A stretch of DNA of 64,000 bases from Sambucus nigra (GCA_949130495.1 OX422208.1:692865702-692929701); one strand, 5' to 3'. Shown: positions 42,389-54,385, counted from the first letter of the stretch. The notes: generated by a model not told the origin, from the letters alone. Program-made: numbers and translations.

Positions 42389-43228
42389 ATGGAAGAGTTG
42401 TTGACTTGTCACCTCCTCTACACGACGTGCAAAAAAGACAAGGAGGTTTCGCCGAGCACGCAAGAGGCCGAAGATGCCCCCTTGGAAGAAAGTGAAAAAG
42501 GCAACACGGTTAGGTCCGAAGTGGTAGTGAAACCCCCTATAGCCGCACCTTACCCTCAACAGTTGGTCCCTCCTCCTAAAAGGGCCTCCCGTGATGACAT
42601 TTCAGATATGCTTAAGCAAGTGAAGCTTAATTTACCTTTTCTTGAGGCTATCAAGCAAAATCCCGCATATGCAAAGTTTCTCAAGGACTTGCTCACGGTG
42701 AAACGTAAATTAAAGGTAAAGAAGAAGGTGTTCTTAGTACAAAATGTGAGTTCGGTACTTTTGAGCGACCTCCCACCCAAGTATAAAGATCCAGGTGCAC
42801 CCACCATTTCATGCGTTATTGGAGAGAATAAAATCGAGAGAGCTTTAATAGATTGAGGGGCGAGTGTCAACATTCTCCCTTACTCTATCTATAAAAAGCT
42901 TAATTTGGGAGATCTAAAGCCCACCAAAATTACTTTCCAACTTGCGAATCATTCCTTGAAGATACCCCGAGGGGTAGTTGAGGACGTGATTATCCAAGTC
43001 GACACTTTCTACTTCCCGATAGACTTTGTCATTTGGGACACGGAGCCCTCCTCCCCATTGAGTCATCATGCTTCCGTTATTCTTGGTCGTGTTTTCCTAG
43101 CCACGGTTAACGCATTGATTAACACGCATAATGGGCAAATGCAACTCAAATTAGGGAACATGGCACTTGAAAGGAATATCGTCAACATCACCAAGCAAGT
43201 GGGTGATGAGGATGATTTACACGAATAG
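42389..43228 (+). pseudogene. protease region of Athila element 1
   Basis: Reads LKQVKLNLPFLEAIKQNPAY, VFLVQNVSSVLLSDLPPKY and TISCVIGENKIERALID, then a TGA in the active site where the relative has Leu (DLGASVNILP), then GDLKPTKITFQLANHSLKIP and VDTFYFPIDFVIWDTEP to 43228. This is the Athila protease, inactivated at the catalytic block. Confidence 0.75.
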
Positions 43229-43829
43229 GATCTTATCAAGGCGGTAGTACACGAACGACTTGAGGGTAATAATTTTGAGGATCTAAAATAGATCAATTTC
43301 TTCTTTGTGACCGTCCACCCATGCCACTTGAGTTCTCGCATGCGATCGAGAATATGGCTAGATTATCGTCTGATTTAGAGCCCGATCCATGCATTCTCGA
43401 GTTTAAGCGAAATTTAGTCTTAGCATGTCCTTCGATATGATAATATCTCCAAGCCGGAACAAATATGATATAAGGTGATTGAGCACCTCGATGATTTCAC
43501 TCACCTCATTCATCATGTGCCTCGAGGTGTCCATTTTTTCCATTGGGTCGACTCCTAATTATTCTAACTTTTGATTTATGATGTGGGAGCGATGGCGAGG
43601 ATATTATTTCCTCCCGTACATGGGGTTGAGTAAGTTTTAGCTGAGAGGTCGTCGTACCCCCGACGCGTATGGGGTGAATGTTTTTTTTGTTGTACTTTTG
43701 AGTCGTGTGGTGGTGTTATATACTGTCTTATTGCATTTTAATATTTGTTTGTTTTATTTTCGCACTCTTCTTTTTTTATTTAGATTTTAGTCCTTTTGCT
43801 TAAGGACAATGCAAAAAGTCTAAGTTGGT

Positions 43830-43856
43830 TGGGGAGGGGGGGGGGGGGGAGGGGGG
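43830..43856 (+). repeat. G-rich polypurine tract, internal
   Basis: GGTTGGGGAGGGGGG-type run of about 27 purines inside the Athila 3' region, similar in position to the TTTGGGG of the copy near 24.8 kb. It may be a secondary plus-strand priming site. Confidence 0.5.
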
Positions 43857-44522
43857 TACATGTGCGTCTTTTAAACTTCATAAATTTAAAAAAGCCCAAA
43901 AAAATTGAAAATTTCAAAGATTTTCAAAAAAGACAAAAATATTTTTCTTCAAAATAAATAAACATTGAAATTTAAATGCTTAAAAAATATCACTAAATTT
44001 TTGTTTGAAGTCTCAATTTGTAAAGAACTTAATGCACTACGCCGAAATTTACCAAAAACCGAAATAGAGCGAAAATTGACGACTTAACGAATAAGTGCGG
44101 AGATTTTTGACCCGATGAGATTTTTTAGCCAATTATTTGTTCGGAGTAATTAAATTAATCCAAGTTAAAAATTAACTCAAAAGTTCTTTTCAGTGTTAAA
44201 AAGTCGTTAATGATCTCTAAATCCTTGTTTGATCTGTTATATAAGACGAGTGAAATATTGTTTTGAAAATGCTCTAAACATGTCTCATAATTAAAATTAA
44301 TCTCAAATGCATATGGTAATGTGATTAGTAATTCAGATAAGCGAAGTTAGGGCATCGTTTCTTTATCCAAAAATAATAGCCATAAAAATCATAAAAAATC
44401 ATCCTTTTGCAAGCCACTTTGAGCCCAAAAATTGATATACCTTTTCGTTTGTTAACCCGAAAAACCCAAATAGCCTAGAGTTGTGAAAATCAAAAAATTC
44501 ATCAATTAAGTCCAAATGGCGC

Positions 44523-44670
44523 ATGAAAAGGGGCAAGAAAAATAGGGAAAAAAATGCTCAAAACAAAAATAGAAGAAAAAAATGAAAAAATAGAAAAATG
44601 AAAAAATAGAAAAATGAGAAAAATATGAAAAATAGAAGGAAAAAGAAAAGAAAAAGAGAAAATGAGCAAA
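44523..44670 (+). repeat. A-rich homopurine tract
   Basis: About 150 bp composed almost only of A and G (GAAAAATAG-like units). A related pyrimidine tract stands at 23505-23590 in the minus-strand Athila-like copy, so this is a conserved element feature. Confidence 0.75.
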
Positions 44671-45446
44671 AGCCCGAAAAAGTGCCAACGGACATCGCAA
44701 GAATATTTTCCAACTCTGAAATTTCCCAAACTTGCCCATTATTACCCAAAACATCTTAACCTGAAAAAATCCTAACCGAGTCTGAATAACGAAGTCAATT
44801 ACCGCGTGGAGAGCTAAAACACGAAACTATAATAAAGAGACAAAGCGGTGCGAATAATGAATGGCATTTTTCCATTTTCTAATGACCGTATTCCGTTCAT
44901 GAGATCTTTTCACTGTTAATATTCCGTCTTTCAATTTGTGTGCGTGAACTCGTGTTCCATCACATTTACTCTTAGTATCATGCACACTGAGAGAAAATAG
45001 CCACAATCCGAGTGATTCATTTATGAATGCATTCCATGAGAAATTGAATCAAAGCGAAGTTTCGGAATGTAACATAATGATCAATCGGTGGAAGTTAGCG
45101 GTTTAATTTTCGGCTTTGCACACACACTATGGATTGAGATTTATCGAATAAAAATTTGAAGTGATTATTTTTTTGGAATTTAAATTGTACAATTTCTAAT
45201 TATTTTGATATTTTCTTTGAGTCCAAAAACGAATTTTGTGGGTAAATACCCTACAAACGCTCACGAGACACCACTCGTCCTACTAGGGTAACATAGGGGT
45301 TTAACGGCTTGTTCCATACACTAAATGCAATCGCTTGCCCGCGAAAAAGGTATCCTATCCGAGTAGTTGTTTAGAAGTCCATTTAGGCTCATGGTCTTAT
45401 TCTTTCACATTGCTCGGGACGAGCAACGTTCTAAGTTAGGGGGGTT

Positions 45447-46972
45447 TAACTAGGCATAAATATTTCATATTTATCCTCTTAATTTAGGTATTTTTGCGGT
45501 CCCGTGCAGTGTATTTAGACTGAATTTATTCCATATTTATGCTACTAACCCTTTTTGGAGAGTATTTCGTGTTTTGTGCATTTCTCTCTTGTTTTACAGG
45601 TAATTAGTGCAAGTGGATGCGAGAGAAAACTCGAAACGGTGAAAGAATCGAAAGAAAGGGAAGTCAAAGGCATATTCATAATTTTCCAACCGAAACCCGG
45701 AAGAGGAGCCAACTGAAAAGTCGAAGAATTCGAAGTCACAAGCACGTTGGAAGAAACGGCACCCCAATCCAAGCAACGGTGAAAAAGTTATGCACATTTG
45801 AGGTTGGGATAAAAATCCAGAGGCAGGAGTGCAAATAAGTGAAAATCGACCTAAATAAGGCACCTCGGGCAGAGCCTAGGACCAAAGCGGTTCGGCTACT
45901 TGGGGTGAACCGGTTCGCCCTGCGAATGGTTTTGGCCTGGATGGGTGGAAGGGTTTGGGGGACCTGATGCGGGATTTTTATTTTGGCCCTATCTTTTAGC
46001 CTAAAGACTTTTATAGTTTGGGGACTCTTCTAAACGAATTCTAACTTATGTACTTAGACATTAGGAGTCTTGGATCATCATAATCATTCATTAGAAAGCT
46101 AGAGAACAAGGAGGTACATCTAGAGAAAGATTCATTAAATTCTTGCATGCAAATTTCAATAAAGAGCTAGTAATTTCGAGTTTTCTTTCAAGGCTTGTTC
46201 TTGTGCATGTTCTACCTTTTCTACATCTTTGGTAATATCATTTTGATGATTTCTTCTTATTATTCAGTCATCATGCCTTCATGCAATTTCATTACGCATG
46301 CGTAGTTAATATAAACATGTCAGGCTGAATATTTTGAGAGTTGGGGAACATGAACCCAACCTAGGTATATAAGTTTGATACAAAATTGGATATATTTATA
46401 TAAATAATTAGGGTTTGATATTTTGTCGAGACTAATATTATAGGTCTCTTAACTCCGTTTGTTGTAGACAACTGGAGTGTTTGAGAATATAATATACGTG
46501 TCGGCAATCTCTTCATTCACGTTAATTTAATTATTGACTAAATATCGTGCGAAGTAAAATTCTCACATATTTAGTGCTTTGATGTAAACTGATGTTTTCT
46601 TCTAATCAAACATATGATTATTGACAATTTTATATCTAACGAAAATACCAACGGTTGGGGGGATTGGCTCCCGACTCCATTTTTTTCAAATACTTTTTGA
46701 AAATCAAAATTTCAGTTTTTGCTTTCTTTTAATTTAAATTTGCGTTTGCCAGTTAGGTTACTTTAGTTAAGTAGAAATTTTCACAAAAATCAACTTTTTT
46801 TTTCTTTTCGAGAGTCGATACCTAGGTTTTAGAAGCCTTCCTTGTAGTTGTTGTCATGATTTTCATCCTATGCCCTACGGATTCGACCCCTACTTACCGG
46901 GTATTACTTGAGCGACCGGCTTGCACTTGAGTTAGAGGTACACAAGTAGCACACACATTCTGCGTCGCGTCA
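45447..46972 (+). mobile_element. 3' LTR of Athila element 1
   Basis: 1526 bp, the same length as the 5' LTR, ending GCGTCGCGTCA. The first bases read TAACTAGGCA rather than TGATTAGGCA, so its TG terminus is mutated. Visible substitutions are scattered at a few per hundred bases. No 5-bp target duplication is evident (CGTTT before the 5' LTR, ATAGT after this one). Confidence 0.85.
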
Positions 46973-47890
46973 ATAGTATATGCCAAAGAAGCTCCAATGG
47001 TCTGATAGGATTCCGACGAACAACACTTCCTTGTTCCAAACAATCTCAGCATCACAATATAATATAACTATACAACACTTATAAATATTTTAGTATATTA
47101 ATTCATTTTAATTGATACATTATATTTAGTTGATTGGTCAGAAAATTAATGCGGTTAATAAATTATACCTTTTAGATTTTTTGTTTTATAATTGTGTTAA
47201 CGTGACATAATATATTAACTTGTATAAATTAAACAATTAATATTTTAATAATTTCTCTCATAAGGGAAAAATAGTTCACATAATATTTATTTCTCAAGAT
47301 GATAGTGTAATAAAATTATCAAGACGTTGAAAAAGAAGTAGTTTTGGAGAAAGAGACAACCTAAGGGTTTCTAAATATTATTCTATATTTTTAGTGACAA
47401 ATTAGAAATTAGAGTAAATTACTCATTTCTCCCTTAAACTATCCAGATTGTTTTAAAATGGCCCCTAAACTCTATATAGTCTCAAATCAGCCCCGAAACT
47501 AAACAAATGGATCTAACAAAGCCCTTCCGTCATCTTGGGTTATTAACACAGACGGAAATTAAATAATGTGGGGAAAATGTTAATTTATGCATATGTTATA
47601 AAAGAAAAAGAAAAAAAAAAGTAAACTGTGCTCAATCGTCGCACAAACAACAGCCACCAAATCTCTCTATGAATTTGCCGAAAAAATCGTCCGGTCTATT
47701 ACCACCAACTTCCAATCTGAAATCCGAACGGCCGGTGTGATTGTCATTCTTAGCACTAATCTGTTCCACTTGGATTCTCCTCTTCCTCTTGGATTCTCCT
47801 CTTTCTCAGTGTGATTCAACTCTAACTCAAATCTGTACAAAAATTGGTACTAATATGTGCATTCATTAACTTCGACAAAGTAAACCTTAT
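46973..47890. other. non-coding sequence between the two Athila copies
   Basis: AT-rich, with a segment (47410-47540: ACTCATTTCTCCCTTAAACT ... TAACAAAGCCCTTCCGTC) of the kind found in many plant intergenic repeats. No LTR of Athila element 2 is present before its gag begins near 47890. The minus strand at 46985-47050 could encode a short peptide but has no supporting context. Confidence 0.35.
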
Positions 47891-48761
47891 AATTGGAACA
47901 TATAATGAGTTAGTCACTTCGTGCCCTCATCATGGACTTGATAAACTGCAAATCATTTCCTTCTTCCATAATGGGCTGAATATGAATTCCAAACAACTCG
48001 TTGAGACCATGAGTAATGGTCCCTTTGTCGACTTAGACGCCAACGATGCTGAGCTTCACCTGAGGTATGTCGCCGAGACTACCCAATCCTGGGATACATC
48101 TGACCCTAGTGCTCAAAATCGAACTCGTCAAGCGACCACCACTCCATCGGCGTCCGACCTATTTCACGTGGGAAAGAATGCTATGATGGACAGCCGACTC
48201 GATCTACTTGAGAAAGGAATGCGAGAAATACTTGAGGTATGTGGAAGAGGACCAACTGGATCCATCCCAAACCCCGTCGAGAAGGTGTGTGCAATTTGTG
48301 AGGCGGGTCATTCAACAGAGGAATGCCCGACAATACCCGCCTACAAAGTTATGCTTCAAATGCAAGTAAGTGGTGTAGGAGGATTTAAGGGTAATTTTGG
48401 TGCACCGCACGGGAATTCTTACAACCCTTCATGGAAAAACCATCCTGGTTTTAGCTATGGGCAACAACATGCTGCGATGAATCATAATTCACATGTTGCC
48501 CCTCCTCCACCATCGCACTTTCAACAAGCTCCACATATGCAAGGACATGTACAAGCGCCACCACCTCAAGGGGCATATATCACTCCACCGCAGAGAAATC
48601 TCAAGGATACGATGAACCAATTTATTAATACCCAGAATGCAACCAATGCTAGATATGATCGCATGATCAGCGACATAAATGCAAATAATTCTAAAATGCA
48701 ATCATCGTTGAGAATCCAAGAGAAGGGCAAATTTCCTTCCCAGGGCCAAAGACCGCCCTAA
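47890..48761 (+). pseudogene. gag of Athila element 2, 5'-truncated
   Basis: The continuous frame 47844-48761 becomes Athila-like from about 47905: CPHHGLDKLQIISFFHNGLN is the capsid block (Athila: CPHHGLP...FYNGL). A zinc knuckle CAICEAGHSTEECP is at 48288-48326, a Gln/Pro/His-rich stretch follows, and SLRIQEKGKFPSQGQRPP ends it. The gag N-terminus, PBS and 5' LTR are missing; the first ~15 codons look like unrelated flank. Confidence 0.8.
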
Positions 48762-48815
48762 GGTCAAACTAGTGTTAGCTCCACCTCGACAGAACATCAG
48801 GAGCAATGTCAAGCT

Positions 48816-50753
48816 GTGACCACTCTTCGTAGTGGGAGAGTAGTTGATTTATCACCTCCCCCACACAACGCAACCAAAGACAAGGAGATTTCGCCCGGCA
48901 CGAAAGAGGCCGAAGATGTCCCCTTGAAAGAGAGTGATAAAGAAGACACTAGTGAGCCCGAGGTAGTAGTGAAACCACCCACCGTGACACCGTTTCCTCA
49001 AAGGCTGGTTCCTTCCCACAAAGGGAACCCCCGTGATGAAGTGCTAGACGTGCTAAAGCAAGTAAAGCTAAATTTACCGTTCCTCGATGCCATTAAGCAA
49101 ATTCCTGCTTATGCAAAAGTCATCAAAGACTTGTTAACAGTGAAGAAGAAGATGAAGGTAAAGAAAAACGTATTTCTAGCACAGAACGTGAGCTCCATTC
49201 TACTTAATGATCTCCCACCAAAATTCAAAGATCCCGGTGCATCCACCATTTCCTGCATCATTGGAGAAAATAAAATTGAAAAAGCCTTACTTGACTTGGG
49301 AGCAAGTGTCAACATCCTCCCTTACGCCATCTATAGGCAACTAGATCTGGGCGACCTTAAGCCCACAAAGATCACTCTCCAATTAGCGGATCGAACCGTG
49401 AAGATCCCAAGAGGTATAGTTGAGGACGTGATCGTCCAAGTTGACACTTTCTACTTTCCGGTAGACTTTGTCATTTGGGACACGGAGCCCTCCTTCGCCT
49501 CGAGCAATCATGTTCCCATCATTCTCGGTCGCCCATTCTTAGCTACGGCTAACGCAATTATCAATACTCGAAATGGACAGATGCAACTCACCTTTGGGAA
49601 CATGACCTTAGAGACTAACATCTTCCATATAGCCCAACATACAGGGGAAGAAGATGATCTTCACGCGGTGAGCCTAATCAATGAGATCGTAGAGGAGTAT
49701 TTTGAGGAAAATTATTGTGGAGATGCCCTAGGGTCCTGTTTAGTGTCGAATCACGAGAGTGAGGGGACGTATACTGAATTCGAGAGGGAAGTTGAGGAGT
49801 TGAGAAAGTTACTTGATGTGAGAGCGTCGGACGAGGACGCGAGAGATATAAGTTGGGTTTCTCGATTCGAGGAGTTACTGCCAAAGGAGGCACGCATGGT
49901 TCCCTCCAGCGACAAATTTTCGACCCTCGAGTTGAAGAAACTACCCTCCCATATTAAATATGCATACCTAGGAGAGGACGAGACATTTCCTGTTGTCATT
50001 TCCTCTAGCCTAGACGAAGAGCAGGAGGGTAAACTGTTAAAGATTCTGAGGAAGCAACAAGGTGCTTTCGGTTGGTGTATTGCTGATTTAAAGGGGCTAA
50101 GTCCTTTGATTTGCACCCATAAGATCCACCTCGAGGAGGATGTCAAGCCCTCGAGAGAAATGCAAAGAAGGCTAAACCCCAATATGAAAGAAGTGGTGAG
50201 GACCGAAATCATTAAGTTATTGGATGCAGGGATTATCTACCCAATCTCGGATAGCAAGTGGGTGAGCCCTATTCAAGTTGTCCCGAAGAAGTCGGGCATG
50301 ACAGTGATTGAGAATGCTAAAGGAGAGCTAGTTCCCCAACGTACCACCACCGGGTGGCGCGTTTGCATTGATTATCGAAAACTCAATGCGGAAACTAGGA
50401 AAGACCATTTTCCCTTACCATTTATTGATCAGATGCTTGAGAGAGTAGCGGGCCACCCTTACCATTGCTTCCTCGATGGTTATTCCGGATATAACCAAAT
50501 TGAGGTAGACGTACTTGACCAGGAGAAAACGACCTTCACTTGCCCCTTTGATACGTTTGCCCACAAATGTATGCCATTTGACTTGTGTAATGCACCCGCG
50601 ACCTTTCAAAGATGCATGTTGAGCCTATTTAGCGACATGGTTGAGAGAGAACTTGAAGTGTTCATGGACGATTTTAGGGTTTTTGGCACCTCTTTCGATC
50701 TTTGTCCGGAAAAGATGAAAAAAGTACTTGCCCGGTGTGTGGAGAAGAACTAG
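48816..50753 (+). pseudogene. protease-reverse transcriptase ORF of Athila element 2 (645 codons)
   Basis: Longest open frame in the window. Order: linker; protease with ALLDLGASVNILPYAIY (DLGA, about residue 160, the Athila form of the active site) and VDFVIWDTEPSFASSNH; then from about residue 390 the RT: LKGLSPLICTHKIHLEED, WVSPIQVVPKKSGMTV, WRVCIDYRKLNAETRKDHF, HCFLDGYSGYNQI and the catalytic VFMDDFRVFG (FMDD at 50661-50672). It stops at 50753; the next part of RT continues in another frame. Apart from that frameshift the catalytic residues are present, so this copy decayed less than its neighbours. Confidence 0.85.
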
Positions 50754-51799
50754 TCCTAAATTGGGAGAAATGCCATTTTATGGTCACTGAGGAAATAGTT
50801 CTTGGCCACATAGTTTCATCCGAGGGGATTGAAGTTGATAGAGCTAAAATAGATGTCACAGCTGACTTACCCCCACCTAAATCGCTGAAAGACGTGCGCT
50901 CCTTCTTGGGCCACGCGGGGTTTTATAGACGGTTCATTAAGGACTTTAGCGCCATCGCTAGACCCTTAAGCAACCTTCTTATGAAGGACACCCCATTTGA
51001 GTGGACAGAAGCATGCCATAGTGCTTTTGAAAAACTAAAAACCATGCTTGTGTCCGCTCCCATCATGCAAGTTCCGGATTAGTCCTTACCATTCGAGCTT
51101 ATGTGTGATACTAGCGATTATGCGATAGGGACTGTTTTGGGCCAAAGAAAAGACAATAAGGCTCATGTCATCAACTACGCTAGCCAGACTCTTACCGGAC
51201 CACAACTCAATTACTCCACTACAGAGAAGGAGTTGCTAGCGTTAGTTTTTGCTCTTAACAAATTTCGGTCCTATCTTATCAGTTCTCCCATCACTTGCTT
51301 CACCGACCACGCGGTATTGAAATACGTACTTGTGAAAAAAGACGCAAAGCCGCTCCTCATAAGGTGGATCCTACTCTTACAAGAGTTTAATCTCTCCATT
51401 AAAGACAAAAAAGGAGTAGAAAACGTCGTTGCCGACCACTTATCACGGCTTTCGTCCGACGTACCTAGTGATCCGATACCCATAGACGAATATTTTCCGG
51501 ATGAGCAACTCTTTGCTACCTCTTCTTTGCCCTGGTTTGCGGATATAGTGAACTATCTTGTCACGGGAGTCGTCCCTCCCGATTGGACACCGCAGATAAA
51601 AAGAGGTTCATCACTTGGTCGCGCATGTTTTTCTATGACGATCCTTTCCTTTTTAAATATTGCGCCGACCAAATCATCCGACGATGTGTACCAGATGACG
51701 AGATCCCGAAAGTCATCCAATTCTGTCATTCAGAAGCTTGTGGAGGACTTTTCGACGAAAAAGACGACCACTAAGATTCTTCAATGCGGCCTCTATTGA
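50702..51799 (+). pseudogene. RT thumb and RNase H of Athila element 2
   Basis: Frame 50702-51082 resumes with LVLNWEKCHFMVTEEIVLGH and SFLGHAGFYRRFIKDFSAIA, the RT connection. A TAG at 51080 follows QVPD. Frame 51101-51799 carries RNase H: MCDTSDYAIGTVLGQRKDN, YSTTEKELLALVFALNKFR and FTDHAVLKYV, ending VADHLSRL. These are the D, E and D blocks. The tail has a frameshift near 51580. Confidence 0.82.
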
Positions 51800-52824
51800 C
51801 CCACAATTTTCCGGGATGTGAACAATTGTTGCAAATCTTGCGATAGGTGTCAACGGATGGGGGCGATTACCCGACGAGACATGATGCCATTAACCCCGAT
51901 ACTCATTATTGAGATCTTCGACTGCTGGGGTATTGACTTCATGGGCCCTTTCCCCCCATCCTTTGGTTTCCTATACATCCTGGTCGCGGTAGATTACGTT
52001 TCTAAATGGGTGGAAGCTATAGCTACCAAGACAAATGACAGCAAAGTGGTGATTAGGTTCCTACAGGAACACATACTTTCCCTCTTCGGTGCTCCGAAAG
52101 CGATAATTAGTGATAATGGCACGCACTTTTGCAATAGGCCATTCGCGAACTCATGAGAAAGTACGGCGTCGTTCACAAGGTTGGAACGACCTATCACCCA
52201 CAAACGAATGGGCAGGCCGAATTAGCGAATCGGGAAATCAAGAACATTCTCGAGAAAACCGTCAATCCCACTCGGAAAGATTGGTCACTTCGATTGAACG
52301 ATTCACTATAGGCTTATCGTACCGCATACAAAAATCCACTCGGCATGTCCCCATTCCGCTTTGTGTATGGCAAACCTTGCCATCTTCCCGTTCAATTAGA
52401 GCACAAGGCTTATTGGGCAATTAAGAAGTTGAATTATGACATGGATAAAGCCGGCGAAGCTCGCAAGCTTCAACTAAACGAGTTAGAAGAGATACGCAAT
52501 GATACGTATGAGAATGTCAAAATTTCCAAAGGAAGGATGAAACTCACTCACGATAACATTATTCGACGCAAAGAGTTTCTTCCCTGATAAAAAGTGCTTC
52601 TCTATAACTCTCGGCTTCATCTATTTCCGGGCAAGTTGCGGTCACGATGGTCTGGCCCGTTCATTGTAAAGAATGTATTCTCTCACGGAGCTGAGGAATT
52701 AAACGATTTAAAAGGGGGAAATACATTCAAGGTTAATGGACAACGCCTAAAGCCATACCTAGAGGCGTGTGTGAAAGAAGTCGACACCGTTTGGTTGTCG
52801 GACCCCGTTTACGGGGTCAAATGA
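51583..52824 (+). pseudogene. integrase of Athila element 2
   Basis: The HHCC zinc region begins with FCHSEACGGLFDEKDDH and continues in frame 51818-52156 with [19 protein letters not shown]. The catalytic core has [10 protein letters not shown] and IISDNGTHF (both Asp). After a frameshift the Glu block appears as [14 protein letters not shown] around 52205. A TAG near 52309 and a double stop at 52585 follow. The C-terminal part (52345-52824) reads MSPFRFVYGKPCHLPVQLEH and [20 protein letters not shown] are all recognisable, so only a few lesions separate it from an intact frame. Confidence 0.82.
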
Positions 52825-53317
52825 GCTTGAAAGAGAGGTCGTCGCACCCCCGACGCGTGTGGGGTGATTTCTTGTGTATAGTAGTTATGCTTCGGTAGAT
52901 TAGATTGAGTCCGTAGGTAGGTTACGTGAGGTTAGGGTCAAGATCACGCATTCCAACACACTTCGTGAGGGCGTCGAGAAATCCAAGTGGGTGAATAAGT
53001 GCGAAAGCATCCAGAAATTCAAGAGTGCAGGATTCTAGTGCAGCAGTCTGAGAAGAGGGTTTTGTTGAAGATGGAACCGAACCGAATCCCCTAACCAGAT
53101 CGGTTCGGTTTTGAAAAATCGTAAAATAAAAAATCCCCAGAACCAAACCGAATCGCCCCTGAATCGGATCGGTTCGGGTTCTGCGATTTTGGTTCTTCCC
53201 GAGGTGCCTATTCCTTCCCCCTATCCTCTCCATTCCCTCCATTCTTCCCCTTTTACCCCCCAAAACATTCTTCCCCCTTTCCCTCCAAAAATCCCTCCAC
53301 CCAACCCTCCCCACACC
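52825..53317 (+). other. Athila 2 inter-ORF region
   Basis: After the pol stop the sequence has the GAGAGGTCGTCGCACCCCCG block shared with Athila 1, then two copies of a CGGTTCGG-containing motif (53098-53110, 53168-53178) also seen in the Athila 1 LTR. A pyrimidine-rich tract (CCTTCCCCC...) leads to a TATA-like box. No coding frame was recognised. Confidence 0.5.
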
Positions 53318-53417
53318 CTATAAAAGCCACATATATCCTACCATTCCACTCACACCTCCACTCTACTTCCCCTCTCTACAACCCTAGTCTTTCATCTCCT
53401 AATTCTCAGCTTTCCCA
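53318..53417 (+). promoter_or_regulatory. candidate internal promoter and leader for Athila ORF3
   Basis: CCCTATAAAAGCCAC at 53317-53331 is a canonical plant TATA box. About 30 nt later a C/T-rich leader starts (CACTCACACCTCCACTC, CTACTTCCCCTCTCTAC), and the first ATG at 53418 opens ORF3. The arrangement resembles a normal pol II gene start, about 14 kb away from any LTR that could drive this ORF. Confidence 0.5.
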
Positions 53418-54385
53418 ATGGCAAATCTCGCTCTTCCCACCAAATATATGTCCACCGAGATTCTGCCAAACGGCAATGGAGAATACCGCTCCCACATGGA
53501 GCGCGTATGGTGCGAAAAGTTTTTTAGTTTCTCCCGCCAATTGCACATTGAGCGAGTCGTCAACTGGGCCGAGCTGCCTCGCTCCGTCACCACCCTTTTT
53601 AGCCGGAGGGGGTGGACGCAATACCTCCAAGAACCTCACCATGTCGTTTGGGCGGACGAAGTCCGATCCTTCTATGGCTCTGTCGTCCGCACGGGCGAGT
53701 TTGAGTGCCAATCTTTTGTCGACGGCCGCCCCATACCATTCTCCTTGGCCATCCTCGCCCGCAAACTTGCTGACAAGGGCGTCCCCCACCCGTAAATCTA
53801 TGACTACCCAACCAACGCCCCCACCATTCCCAAACAACAATGCATCGACCGGCTCGCACCCAACGATGTTTGGGAACAGGGTACCTTCCCTGTGGGCCGC
53901 CTAAACGATAAGGCACGCATTACCTTCCATATAGTGTGCGCAACTTGCATCAAACCTCCAACGACTCGGCGATGCGCCCTCGCCAAGCCACGCTCGTGTA
54001 CCACCTTTTCGACCCCAATTTCACCCTAAATCTGGCCCGCATGCTTTACGCTGATATCCTTTACGCGGCCTGGGAGCAAAAAGGTGTGGTACCCCTCCCT
54101 TATGCCTGCCTCATCACCTCCCTCCTTGCTGACGCTGGTATCCAGCCACCTCACGCTTTCCCACGCCTCCCGTAGCCCATTGGGAAGGTATCACGCACTC
54201 GGAGTGCCCAGCAAAGGGCTGCCATTCGAGCAGCCCGGGAGGCGATTAATTTAGAGGCCGAGGAGGAAATTCCTGTTGAAGAGCCCGTGGCTGAGGACGT
54301 CGAGATGGGCGGGGCTGAAGAAGAAGAATACAACGAGGACGATGATTCGGATTTCGAGCCCCCGGGTGCGGATTTTGATAAATAG
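53418..54385 (+). pseudogene. Athila ORF3 / 'putative plant transposon protein' domain
   Basis: The ATG at 53418 opens MANLALPTKYMSTEILPNGN in a 125-codon frame. This has the layout of the plant-specific domain found downstream of Athila pol (FYGSVVRTGEFECQSFVDGRPIPF matches its 'FYxxl...V.G..i.F' core; Transposase_32 family). After a frameshift (~53790) the domain continues as NDVWEQGTFPVGRLNDKAR and then, in frame 53936-54175, LARMLYADILYAAWEQKGV and LPYACLITSLLADAGIQPP. An acidic tail (EEEEYNEDDDSDFEPPGADF) ends at TAG 54383-54385. Whether this is an envelope-like protein is unknown; I see no signal peptide or membrane segment in it. Confidence 0.6.

Larger units (their letters stand above)
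43229..45446 (+). mobile_element. 3' internal region of Athila element 1; RT, RNase H and integrase absent
   Basis: After the protease come ~400 bp of degraded coding sequence, then GAGAGGTCGTCGTACCCCCGACGCGTATGGGG at 43641 (matches 52831 just after the pol stop of element 2). Thus about 3 kb of pol is deleted. A G-rich tract (43830-43855), an A-rich homopurine tract (44523-44670) and a final polypurine stretch AAGTTAGGGGGGTT (45432-45445) lead into the 3' LTR. No other gene is seen. Confidence 0.7.

Noticed and set aside
44502..44754. Phe-rich membrane-like ORFs on the minus strand
   Set aside because: They arise from the antisense of the A-rich homopurine tract (TTT and TTC codons), not from a real membrane protein.
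39082..46977. A 5-bp target duplication for Athila element 1
   Set aside because: CGTTT before and ATAGT after do not match, and shifting the LTR ends by a few bases did not produce one.
46985..47055. Minus-strand peptide (LFGTRKCCSSESYQTIGASL or EIVWNKEVLFVGILSDHWSF) next to the Athila LTR as a missing ddl exon
   Set aside because: Neither frame matches the known Ddl blocks, and no acceptor/donor pair gives the phase needed to join the exon at 35495.
53418..54175. Host gene with TATA box and clean ATG
   Set aside because: The protein resembles the Athila-associated plant transposon domain, follows Athila pol directly and has a frameshift, so it is element-derived.
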